Shown here in pieces: positions 51,119 to 58,885 of a stretch of 64,000 nt of DNA. Source of the stretch: Saccharopolyspora thermophila (GTDB lineage Bacteria; Actinomycetota; Actinomycetes; Mycobacteriales; Pseudonocardiaceae); NCBI RefSeq assembly GCF_014646075.1, contig NZ_BMMT01000005.1, positions 62,001 through 126,000 on the forward strand, given 5' to 3'. Made by a program: the position numbers and the translations under genes. Position 1 is the stretch's first letter; each line of letters begins with the position of its first letter. The notes under the pieces were generated by a model. That model was given only the letters and a program-made list of their open reading frames with translations. It did no database searches and was not told the DNA's origin.

Positions 51119-51242
51119 CGGGCGGCGAACCCACCCCGCGCGCCGGACCTGATCTCGCGCCGGCCGTGCCCGCGCAGCTGTCGCGCTGACTTCGTACGCC
51201 CGTTCCGAGTCCCCGTCGGTTCTCGAAACGGAAGAGTTCACC

Positions 51243-52142
51243 GTGTCCAACGATCTGCTCACCGCATCTCGTGCTACCCGCGGTTTCGCCTCCGGGCCGC
51301 TGCTCGTGCTGCTGGCCGCCACCCTGTGGGGCACCACCGGCACCGCCGCGAGCTTCGCCCCGCAGGGGGCGAGCCCGCTGTCCATCGGTGCCGCCACCAT
51401 GGGTTTCGGCGGCCTGCTGCTGCTCGCCGTGGCCGGCCGGTCGGCGCTGGGCGTGCTGCGGTCCGGCCAGGCCGGGCTGCTGGTCACCGGCGCGCTGGCC
51501 GTGGCGGTGTACCCGCTGGCGTTCTACTCGTCGATGGCGCTGGCCGGGGTGGCCATCGGCACGGTCGTCACGCTCGGTTCGGCCCCGGTGTTCGCCGCTG
51601 TCCTGGAACGCGTGCTGGACGGCGTTCGGCTCGACGGCCGGTGGGCCATCGCGGCCACGCTCTCGGTGCTGGGGCTGCTGCTGATCACCGGGGGCGGTCC
51701 GGCCGGGACGGGTTCGGCCGTGGTGCTGGGCGCGCTGCTGGGGTTGCTCGGCGGCGCGGCCTACGTCGTGTACTCGTGGGCGGCGGCACGGATGATGCGC
51801 GGCGGGCACGGGTCTCGTGCGGTGATGGGGGCGATGTTCGGCTGCGGGTCGCTGGTGCTGCTGCCCGTCCTCGCGGTCACCGGTGGTGCGCTGCTCGGTT
51901 CGGCGTCGGGCCTGCTCGTCGCGGGTTACCTTGCCCTGGTGCCGATGGGCCTGGCGTACGTGCTGTTCGGTGCGGGGCTGCGGCACACGTCGACGAGCAC
52001 CGCGACGACGTTGAGCCTGCTGGAGCCGGTGGTGGCCGCGCTGCTCAGCGTCCTCGTCGTCGGTGAGCGGCTGGGTGCGGCGTCATGGCTGGGCGTGGCG
52101 CTCATCGGGATCGGGTTGGTGCTGGTCAGCACCCGCCGCTGA
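51243..52142 (+). CDS. EamA/DMT-superfamily transporter
   Basis: Ten membrane spans in two EamA repeats over 299 residues: first repeat from GPLLVLLAATLWGTTGTAAS, second from GALLGLLGGAAYVVYSWAAA, ending TSTATTLSLLEPVVAALLSV. DMT exporters of this type expel amino acids or other metabolites. Start GTG/ATG region has GGAAGAG nine bases upstream of GTG 51243. The regulated promoter and leader peptide upstream suggest control by an amino acid. A hairpin made of DnaA-box sequence follows the stop. Confidence 0.9.
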   Translation: MSNDLLTASRATRGFASGPLLVLLAATLWGTTGTAASFAPQGASPLSIGAATMGFGGLLLLAVAGRSALGVLRSGQAGLLVTGALAVAVYPLAFYSSMALAGVAIGTVVTLGSAPVFAAVLERVLDGVRLDGRWAIAATLSVLGLLLITGGGPAGTGSAVVLGALLGLLGGAAYVVYSWAAARMMRGGHGSRAVMGAMFGCGSLVLLPVLAVTGGALLGSASGLLVAGYLALVPMGLAYVLFGAGLRHTSTSTATTLSLLEPVVAALLSVLVVGERLGAASWLGVALIGIGLVLVSTRR

Positions 52143-52144
52143 CC

Positions 52145-52248
52145 AGTTGTCCACACCTGTGGACAACTCTCTCCACAGCTGTGCACAACCTCCCCCACCA
52201 GGAGACGTGTTTCCGCAGGTCAAGACCCTGTGGGCACAGTTGTCCACA
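52145..52248. repeat. Cluster of DnaA-box-like nonamers after eamA
   Basis: TTGTCCACA occurs at 52147-52155 and 52240-52248, its complement TGTGGACAA at 52158-52166, and TGTGCACAA at 52180-52188. The first two form 11-base arms (AGTTGTCCACA, TGTGGACAACT) around CC, three bases after the eamA stop, so a terminator role is also possible. A perfect CACAGCTGTG lies at 52174-52183. Confidence 0.65.
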
Positions 52249-52300
52249 GGGGTGTGGAAATCTCCCTCCGGGAGAAGATGAGGCGCTCCTCATCGACCGT

Positions 52301-53240
52301 TCACGCCCGGCTCAGCACCGCATCCGAGGGTTGGGACGTCGTTTCGCGCGCACCGGTGGTTCGTGAAGATTTTTCACCCCGGGCAATGCTGTGGAACCAC
52401 TCGAGGGCGTCGAAGAGCACGTCCCGCGCCTGCGGCTGGCGCAGCAACTTCAGCGCAAAGCCGGGTCTGAAGTCGAGCTTCACCGCCGGCAGATCAACGC
52501 CCTCGATCTTGTTGAGGCGTTGCCGGAATTCGTCCCGAAGGGCGTCGTCGTCAAACGGGACCCGGACGCGCAGGTGCTGGAAGACGATTTCGAACTTGCC
52601 GCTGGGGTACACGGTGCGCGAGAGCAGGAAGCACGACGTCTCGCTGGCTGCGACTCCATAGGACAGGGTTCCGCCCATCTGCGTCCAGGCATTGAGGACC
52701 ATGAGGACCGCGCTGGCGATCTCGTCGCCTTGCCAATCCTTCAACTGCTGGACGAAGCGGTCCCGCAGTTCTGGATCTTGACCCGGGGCCGGGTCGGGCA
52801 CGAGCTCGTCGAGATCAGCGCCGATCAACGCGGCCAGTTCCGTGGTGCTGATGCGCTGGCTCTGCGCGGCTCGACCGTGCTCAGTGAAAGTCACGCCTTC
52901 AGCTTCGAGGACGTCCCTGGGATCATCGGAGCGCCCGGATTCCAGCCACGCGAAATCCCTTCGAGATCGTGCCGCCGGACTGCAGGACGCGATGCGCGTT
53001 CGGCGCTGGCTTGCTGGCCAGCCGCTGCCCGACCGCAATCGGGGAGCTGCCGATCAGGGCCGCGAGATCACATATCCGCGCAGCGTCGCGGTGAGCAGGC
53101 TGGTGTCCAGCGGCTCGGCGTGCGCTCAATTATCTCCCGAGCCGCCGCACCAACCTTCGTCTACGCGGCGACGACCGCGGGCTCATCGATCTTCCGCGCC
53201 GCATCACCGACCACCACCTCAACGCACCCCCGCCCCAGCC
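52301..53240 (-). pseudogene. Frameshifted MGMT-like/unknown-domain gene
   Basis: Reading leftward, recognisable pieces change frame: AAAREIIERTPSRWT near 53130, then CDLAALIGSSPIAVGQRLAS and NAHRVLQSGGTISKGF in the frame ending at 52923, then ESGRSDDPRDVLEAEGVTFT onward in the frame ending at 52301. Joined, they resemble the DNA-binding part of the alkyltransferase (MGMT/ATL) family, with NAHRVL in place of PCHRV (no acceptor Cys), followed by a conserved-looking C-terminal region of about 140 residues (FEIVFQHLRVRVPFDDDALR, GVDLPAVKLDFRPGFALKLL). At least two frameshifts and a TAG at about 53180 make it nonfunctional or a damaged gene; the 3' part alone is open for about 200 codons. Confidence 0.6.
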
Positions 53241-53401
53241 GTCGTCACATCAGGTTGCCCGGGAACAGCAGCAGTGACAAGGAGTCTGTCCCTGCGGGCC
53301 AGCGCCTTCGGCGCAACACCGCCCCCAGTCGGCGCTGTTCGTCAAGTCGAGCACCGAATCCCGGCACGGCGTACTCAAGCTGGCGTTGCCCGGGCGGACC
53401 G

Positions 53402-55219
53402 TCAGCGGCCTGCGGCGTAGCCCTGGGCTCCGCGGGCGTTGGCCGCGGCTCGGAGGAGTCCCGTCTCGGGGTCGCGGGAGACCGCCGAAAGGCGGCCCAG
53501 GGCCCACGGACCCGCGTCGACGACGTCGTGGCCGCGGCGGCGCAGGTCGTCAAGCGTTCGTTCGCCGAGGCGGGACTCCGCCACCACCCGGCCCGGCTCC
53601 CACGCGCGCGGATAGAACGAGCCCGGGAGCGCGCCGGTGTGCCAGGCCGGCGCGTCGATCGCCTCCTGCAGGTTCAGTCCACCGTGGACGTGCGCCAGCC
53701 AGAAGCACAGCTGCCACTGGTCCTGCTGGTCGCCGCCGGGCGTGCCGAACGCCAGCACCGGCATCCCGCCGCGCAACGCCAGCGACGGGCTCAGCGTGAT
53801 CCGCGGCCGCCTGCGCGGCTCCAGGGAGTTCGGCAGCCCGCGATCCAGCCAGAACATCTGCGCCCGGCTGCCCAGGCAGAACCCCAGTTCCGGGATGGTC
53901 GGCGAGGACTGCAACCACCCGCCGGACGGCGTCGCGGACACCATGTTGCCCCAGCGGTCCACCACGTCCACGTGCACCGTGTCGCCGCGGCTCTCTCCGG
54001 TTGGCAACACGGTGGGCTCGCCGATGCCGACGCCGCTGGGGTCCTTCGCGCCGTCCACGCCGCGCCCCTCGGCGACGTGCGCGGGCAGCACCGGCTGGCG
54101 GCCGCCGGGCGAACCCGGGCGCAGCTCCAGCGAAGCCCGGTCGCCGACGAGTGCGCGGCGCTCGGCCGCGTAGTCGCGGGACACCAGGTCCGCGAGGACG
54201 CCCGGGGCGGCGGAATCGCCGTACCACGCCTCACGGTCGGCAAAAGCCAACTTCGCCGCCTCCACCGCGACGTGCACCGTGTCGGCATCGGCCACCCCGT
54301 CGACGTACCGGATCCGGTCGGTGAGCCCCTCCAGGATGCGCAGCTGCTGCGCCAGCGCGGGCCCCTGGGACCAGATGCCGAACTTCGCCAGCGTCCAGCC
54401 ACCGGGCAGGTCGACGGTGAGCGGGGTCTCGTAGCTCGCCTCGAACTCGGCCATGTCCTGCGCGGTGATCACCCCCGCGTGGTCCCGGCCGGAGTTGTCG
54501 CGGTGCGGGATGCGCACGAACTTCTCCACCGCCTCGGCCACGAAGCCCTGCGACCAGGCACGGCGGGCGGCGTCGAGCTGCGCCTCGCGCCCCGGGCCGA
54601 CCGCCTCGCCCTCCGCGAGCAGCCGCTCCCACGTGTCGGCGAGCGCGGGATTGCGGATCAGACTGCCCGGCCGCGGCGCGGCGCCGTCGATCAGCCAGAG
54701 CCGCGCGGAGGTCGGCCAGTGCTCGACGAACATCTCGCGCACCGTGTCGATGGTCTCGGTGATCCGCGGGACGACGGGAAATCCGCCGCGCGCGTAGCCG
54801 ATCGCGTACTTCAGCACGTCCCGCAGCGACTTGGTGCCGTGGTCACGTAGCAGCAGCAACCAGCCGTCCCAGGCGCCGGGGACGGTGGTCGCCAGGAAGC
54901 CGGTGCCGGGCACCAGGTCAAGGCCGAGTTCGTCGCGGTAGTGGCTGATGGTGGCCGCGGCAGGCGCCGGACCCTGGCCGCACAGGGCACGCGGGCGCGG
55001 GTCGGCGGCGGTGGCGAACAGCACGGGGACCTCGCCGCCCGGGCCGTTGAGGTGTGGTTCGACGACCTGCAGGACGAACCCCGCGGCGACCGCGGCGTCG
55101 AAGGCGTTGCCGTCGTCCTCCAGCACCGCCATCCCCGCCGCGGAGGCGAGCCAGTGCGTCGAGGTGACCATCCCGTGTGTACCGGCCAGTTCCGGGCGAG
55201 TGGTAAACACGTCAACCAC
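53402..55219 (-). CDS. Gamma-glutamyltransferase-family protein
   Basis: A 605-residue Ntn-hydrolase. The self-cleavage/nucleophile Thr is in GESRGDTVHVDVVDRWGNMV, and GTPGGDQQDQWQLCFWLAHV is the substrate-loop glycine motif. The N-terminus GTHGMVTSTHWLASAAGMAV shows no signal peptide, so it is probably cytosolic, unlike classical periplasmic GGT. This branch may hydrolyse cephalosporin-like or other gamma-glutamyl/acyl amides rather than glutathione, which most actinobacteria lack. GTG start at 55219. It stands alone between the decayed gene and UDP-glucose dehydrogenase. Confidence 0.9.
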   Translation of the reverse strand: MVDVFTTRPELAGTHGMVTSTHWLASAAGMAVLEDDGNAFDAAVAAGFVLQVVEPHLNGPGGEVPVLFATAADPRPRALCGQGPAPAAATISHYRDELGLDLVPGTGFLATTVPGAWDGWLLLLRDHGTKSLRDVLKYAIGYARGGFPVVPRITETIDTVREMFVEHWPTSARLWLIDGAAPRPGSLIRNPALADTWERLLAEGEAVGPGREAQLDAARRAWSQGFVAEAVEKFVRIPHRDNSGRDHAGVITAQDMAEFEASYETPLTVDLPGGWTLAKFGIWSQGPALAQQLRILEGLTDRIRYVDGVADADTVHVAVEAAKLAFADREAWYGDSAAPGVLADLVSRDYAAERRALVGDRASLELRPGSPGGRQPVLPAHVAEGRGVDGAKDPSGVGIGEPTVLPTGESRGDTVHVDVVDRWGNMVSATPSGGWLQSSPTIPELGFCLGSRAQMFWLDRGLPNSLEPRRRPRITLSPSLALRGGMPVLAFGTPGGDQQDQWQLCFWLAHVHGGLNLQEAIDAPAWHTGALPGSFYPRAWEPGRVVAESRLGERTLDDLRRRGHDVVDAGPWALGRLSAVSRDPETGLLRAAANARGAQGYAAGR

Positions 55220-55307
55220 CTTAGGCGTGCATCACCCTTACGAGCGGCCGCGTCCGGTCGTCCGGGGCACGACACGCGCGAGCGCGATCCTCGGCGGTAT
55301 CGCGGAG

Positions 55308-56600
55308 TCAGCGGGTGCGGCCGACGCCCCGCCAGGACAGGCCCGCCCGGTGCAGCACGTCCGGGTCCAGGTGGTTGCGGGTGTCGACCACGACCGGCCC
55401 GGTGAGCACCTCCGCCACCCGGCTCCAGTCCAGCGTGCGGAACTCCTGCCACTCGGTCAGCAACACCAGCGCGGCAGCGCCCTTCGCCGCCTGGTACGGG
55501 TCGTCGACCAGCGTCACCGAATCCGGCAGCTCCGGCTCGTCGCCGCGCAGCCCCGGGTCGTGCGCGACGAGTTCCGCGCCGCGCTCGGCCAGCAGGTGCG
55601 CCACCTCCAGCGCCGGCGAGTCGCGCAGATCGTTGGTGCCCGCCTTGAACGTCAGACCGAGCAGCCCCAACCGCACCCCATCGAGGGAACCGCCGCAGGC
55701 GTCCTGCACCTTCGCCACCATCCGCTCCCGCTGCCGCTGGTTGGACGAGATCGTCGCCCGCAGCAGCGGGAAGTCGAAGTCCACCGCCTCCGCCACCTGC
55801 AGCAGCGCCGCGGTGTCCTTGGGCAGGCAGGATCCGCCCCATCCCGGGCCGGGACGCAGGAACGACTGGCCGATCCGGCGGTCGTAGCCCATGCCCTCGG
55901 TGACGTCGGCGATGTCGGCGCCCAGCCGCTCGCACAGCTCCGCGATGGCGTTGACGTAGGACAGCTTGGTGGCCAGGAAGCAGTTCGCCGCGTACTTGAC
56001 CATCTCGGCGCTGGCCGCGTCGGTGAGCACCGTCGGCGCGCCGAGCCGCGCGTACAGCGCCGCCACCCGCTCGGCCGCGTCCTGGCTGTCCGAGCCCACC
56101 ACGATCCGGTCCGGGTTGAGGAAGTCGTGCACCGCCGAGCCCTCGCGCAAAAACTCCGGGTTGCTGACCACCGGGACGTCCTCGCGGCCGACCAGCTCCC
56201 GTAACCGCGCCGAGGTCCCGACCGGCACCGTCGACTTGGTCACCAGCACGCAGCCCGCGGGAAGCACCCCGCGCACCTCGCGCGCCACCGCCTCCACCGC
56301 GGCCAGGTCCGCGCCGCCGCCGGCCCCCATCGGCGTCGGCACGCACAGGAACACCACCTCGGCCTCGGCGACCGCGGCGGCGGAGCCGACGACGAACTCC
56401 AGCCGACCGGCGGCGATACCCTCCCGCACCAGCTCGGCCAACCCCGGCTCGTGGATGCGCACCTCGCCGCGCGACAGCTCCTCGACCTTCGCGGCGTCGA
56501 CGTCGCTGCACACCACGCGGTGCCCCAGCGAGGCCAGGCACGCACCGGTCGTCAACCCGACGTACCCGGTTCCCACGACGACGATCCGACGGACGAACAC
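55308..56600 (-). CDS. UDP-glucose 6-dehydrogenase
   Basis: It oxidises UDP-glucose to UDP-glucuronate with two NAD. GTG 56600 gives 430 residues starting FVRRIVVVGTGYVGLTTGAC, the Rossmann fold at the very N-terminus. The catalytic Cys is in GPGWGGSCLPKDTAALL; STVPVGTSARL and NPEFLREGSAV complete the family signature, and the C-terminal domain has GLTFKAGTNDLRDSPAL. The product feeds surface polysaccharides, possibly those made by the fusion glycosyltransferase 8 kb away (inference). Confidence 0.94.
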   Translation of the reverse strand: MFVRRIVVVGTGYVGLTTGACLASLGHRVVCSDVDAAKVEELSRGEVRIHEPGLAELVREGIAAGRLEFVVGSAAAVAEAEVVFLCVPTPMGAGGGADLAAVEAVAREVRGVLPAGCVLVTKSTVPVGTSARLRELVGREDVPVVSNPEFLREGSAVHDFLNPDRIVVGSDSQDAAERVAALYARLGAPTVLTDAASAEMVKYAANCFLATKLSYVNAIAELCERLGADIADVTEGMGYDRRIGQSFLRPGPGWGGSCLPKDTAALLQVAEAVDFDFPLLRATISSNQRQRERMVAKVQDACGGSLDGVRLGLLGLTFKAGTNDLRDSPALEVAHLLAERGAELVAHDPGLRGDEPELPDSVTLVDDPYQAAKGAAALVLLTEWQEFRTLDWSRVAEVLTGPVVVDTRNHLDPDVLHRAGLSWRGVGRTR

Positions 56601-56723
56601 CAGTCCCCTGCCCCTTCGCTCGCGCCCCCAGCGAATCGTGGCACATACCCCGGTCAGCGGAAGTGGCTTCGCGAAGTGTTCACGCGCCGTACGTCCTGCA
56701 CGACGAGCAGGTGACCGGCCGTT

Positions 56724-56737
56724 TAGGCTCACCAGCC
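56724..56737 (+). promoter_or_regulatory. Leaderless -10 element of aldo/keto reductase gene
   Basis: TAGGCT (56724-56729) stands eight bases before GTG 56738 with no ribosome-binding site, identical to the arrangement before arginine deiminase. Confidence 0.5.
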
Positions 56738-57694
56738 GTGGAACAGCGACGTCTGGGCGAATCCGGCCTGGTGGTCAGCGCGGTCGGCCTCGGGTGCAAC
56801 AACCTGGGCCGCCCCGGCACGGCCACCGAATCCCTGTCCGGTGCGCGAGCCGTGGTGGACGCCGCGCTCGACGCGGGGATCACCTTCTTTGACGTGGCGG
56901 ACGTGTACGGCTCGCCGCGCGGGCGCAGTGAGGAACTGCTCGGGCAGGCGCTGTCCGGGCGCCGCGAGCACGCCATCATCGCCACCAAGTTCGGTATGGA
57001 CATGCAGGGCAACAACGGGCCCGACTTCGCCGCCCGCGGCTCGCGCCGGTACGTGCGGCGCGCCGTGGAATCGTCGCTGCGGCGGCTCGGCACCGACTGG
57101 ATCGACCTGTACCAGCTGCACCGGCCGGATCGCCTGACGCCGCTGGAGGAGACCCTGTCGGTGCTCGACGACCTGGTCCGCGAGGGCAAGATCCGCTACG
57201 TCGGGCACTGCAACCTGGCGGGCTGGCAGATCGCCGACGCCTCGTGGACGGCGAAGTCGGCCGGGCTGGCGCCGCCGGTGTCGGCGCAGAACCACTACTC
57301 GCTGCTCGCGCGTGAGGCCGAGCGCGAGGTCATCCCGGCCTGCAAGCGGTTCGGGGTGGGGCTCATCCCGTACTTTCCGCTGGCCAACGGCCTGCTCACC
57401 GGCAAGTACCGGCAGGACCAGGAGCCGCCGGCGGGCAGTCGGCTGGCCAGCCGCAACCAGGTGCTGGCCGACGCCCCGTGGGAGCACATCGAGAAGCTGC
57501 GGGCCTTCGCCGAGCAGCGGGGCATCCCGATGACCGCGGTGGCGGTCGGCTGGCTGGCCGCCCAGGAGGTGGTCGGTTCGGTGATCACCGGAGCGACCAC
57601 GCCCGAACAGGTGCGGGCGAACGCGCTGGCCGGTGAGTGGCGTCCGTCCCCGGACGAGCTGGACATCATCAACACCATCTGCCCACCGCACTGA
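56738..57694 (+). CDS. Aldo/keto reductase
   Basis: GTG 56738 begins EQRRLGESGLVVSAVGLGCN. The NADPH-dependent (alpha/beta)8 barrel has catalytic Asp/Tyr in FFDVADVYGSPRGRSEELLG, Lys in IIATKFG and His in LYQLHRPD. The C-terminal SVITGATTPEQV supplies phosphate binding. It is of the YajO/Tas-like open-chain sugar or aldehyde reductase group; the physiological substrate is unknown. It is divergent from UDP-glucose dehydrogenase across 137 bp. Confidence 0.93.
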   Translation: MEQRRLGESGLVVSAVGLGCNNLGRPGTATESLSGARAVVDAALDAGITFFDVADVYGSPRGRSEELLGQALSGRREHAIIATKFGMDMQGNNGPDFAARGSRRYVRRAVESSLRRLGTDWIDLYQLHRPDRLTPLEETLSVLDDLVREGKIRYVGHCNLAGWQIADASWTAKSAGLAPPVSAQNHYSLLAREAEREVIPACKRFGVGLIPYFPLANGLLTGKYRQDQEPPAGSRLASRNQVLADAPWEHIEKLRAFAEQRGIPMTAVAVGWLAAQEVVGSVITGATTPEQVRANALAGEWRPSPDELDIINTICPPH

Positions 57695-58041
57695 TGGGGT
57701 ACACGTCTCCCGCTGCTGGATCACCCTGTGTGACAACGGATTTCGCCCGGACGGACAGCAGGTACGCACCGCTGGCCGAAGCGGCGGGGGCTGACGACCG
57801 ATCACCCTCTTCGCATGGAACTCATCGGGATCGCCGCGCTGTTCGTCGGCCTCGCGTTGCTGGCCGCGCTGCCGCTGATGGGGTTGCTCACGCTGGCCGA
57901 GGCGACCTCGAGACGACAGGTGCAGCGCCATCACTGACCGCGGCTTCGCCGCCTGCCCGTTCCGCGTCCGGTGCTGGGCAACGCCGTCCCCAGGTGTTAG
58001 ACATGCCGGGGTAGCAGCAACGAACGCAAAGGAACGAGCAG
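57695..58041. other. Intergenic stretch holding one small putative gene
   Basis: Between the aldo/keto reductase and SDR genes I see only the 40-codon membrane peptide at 57815-57937. The rest has no clear hairpin or coding bias; AAAGGAACG at its end is the SDR ribosome-binding site. Confidence 0.5.
57815..57937 (+). CDS. Putative 40-residue single-span membrane peptide
   Basis: ATG 57815 encodes MELIGIAALFVGLALLAALP, then MGLLTLAEATSRRQVQRHH before TGA. One hydrophobic helix is followed by a basic tail, so the C-terminus would face the cytosol. Third positions are strongly G/C. No ribosome-binding site is convincing (CACCCTCTTCGC upstream), so support is moderate. Function unknown. Confidence 0.4.
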   Translation: MELIGIAALFVGLALLAALPLMGLLTLAEATSRRQVQRHH

Positions 58042-58800
58042 ATGCTGATCACCGACACCGCGGCGATCGTCACCGGCGGGGCTTCCGGCCTTGGCGCGGC
58101 CACCGCCCGAGCGCTCGCCGCACGCGGGGCGCAGGTGTTCGCGGTTGACCTGCCCGACGCCATCGCCAAGGCGCCGGTCGTCGACGGTGTCACCTACACC
58201 GCGGCCGACGTGACCAGCGCCGAACAGGTGCAGACCGCCGTGGACCAGGCCGCCGGGACGAGCAGTCCGCTGCGGATCGTGGTGAACTGCGCGGGAATCG
58301 GGCCGTCGGCCCGAATCGTCGGCCGCCAGGGCCCGCACGACCTCGACCTGTTCCGCAAGGTCATCGAGGTCAACCTGATCGGCACGTTCAACGTGCTGCG
58401 GCTGGCCGCGGCGGCGATCGGCCGGACCGAGGCCGACCAGGACGGGCAGCGGGGCGTGGTGGTCAACACCGCGTCGGTCGCCGCGTTCGACGGGCAGATC
58501 GGGCAGGCCGCGTACGCCGCGTCCAAGGGCGGCGTGGCGAGCCTGACGCTGCCCGGTGCGCGGGACCTGGCCTCGTCGGGCATCCGGGTGGTGACCATCG
58601 CGCCGGGCATCGTCGACACGCCGATGCTGGCCACCGTCAGCGAGGAGTTCCGCACCGCGCTGGCCGAGAGCGTCCCGTTCCCGAAGCGCCTGGGCAAGCC
58701 CGAGGACTTCGCGCAGCTGGCGATCGACATCATCGAACACGACTACCTCAACGGCGAGGTGATCCGGATGGACGGTGCGCTACGCATGCCCCCACGCTGA
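58042..58800 (+). CDS. SDR-family 3-hydroxyacyl-CoA dehydrogenase-like protein
   Basis: A 252-residue short-chain dehydrogenase: TAAIVTGGASGLGAATARAL (NAD site), DLPD after strand two (NAD preference), VVNCAGIG, and the catalytic Ser/Tyr/Lys in NTASVAAFDGQIGQAAYAAS. The sequence most resembles type 10 17-beta-HSD/3-hydroxyacyl-CoA dehydrogenases (FGQIGQAAYAASKGGV pattern, EGVIRMDG-like end). It would act in fatty-acid or branched-chain oxidation. AAAGGAACG precedes the ATG. Confidence 0.9.
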   Translation: MLITDTAAIVTGGASGLGAATARALAARGAQVFAVDLPDAIAKAPVVDGVTYTAADVTSAEQVQTAVDQAAGTSSPLRIVVNCAGIGPSARIVGRQGPHDLDLFRKVIEVNLIGTFNVLRLAAAAIGRTEADQDGQRGVVVNTASVAAFDGQIGQAAYAASKGGVASLTLPGARDLASSGIRVVTIAPGIVDTPMLATVSEEFRTALAESVPFPKRLGKPEDFAQLAIDIIEHDYLNGEVIRMDGALRMPPR

Positions 58801-58812
58801 GCCCCCGCCAGG

Positions 58813-58842
58813 GGTTCCCACATTCGCCTGAATTGGGAGGTC
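58813..58842. repeat. Single copy of the dispersed inverted repeat
   Basis: TTCCCACATTCGCCTGAATT followed by GGGAGG has intact TCCCA/TGGGA arms and the conserved GCCTGAA loop. It lies between the convergent SDR and nuclease genes and is the best-preserved isolated copy. Confidence 0.7.
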
Positions 58843-58885
58843 TGGGCTGGGTGCTTGGGTGGGGTGAGGGCGAACGGTGGGGGTG

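Noticed and set aside
51119-51242. Classical terminator/antiterminator attenuator after the leader peptide
   Set aside because: The G/C-rich segments here are mostly direct rather than inverted repeats; no stable hairpin followed by T residues was found.
52145-52248. Chromosomal replication origin
   Set aside because: Only four boxes, no dnaA, dnaN, parA or rpmH nearby and no A/T-rich unwinding region.
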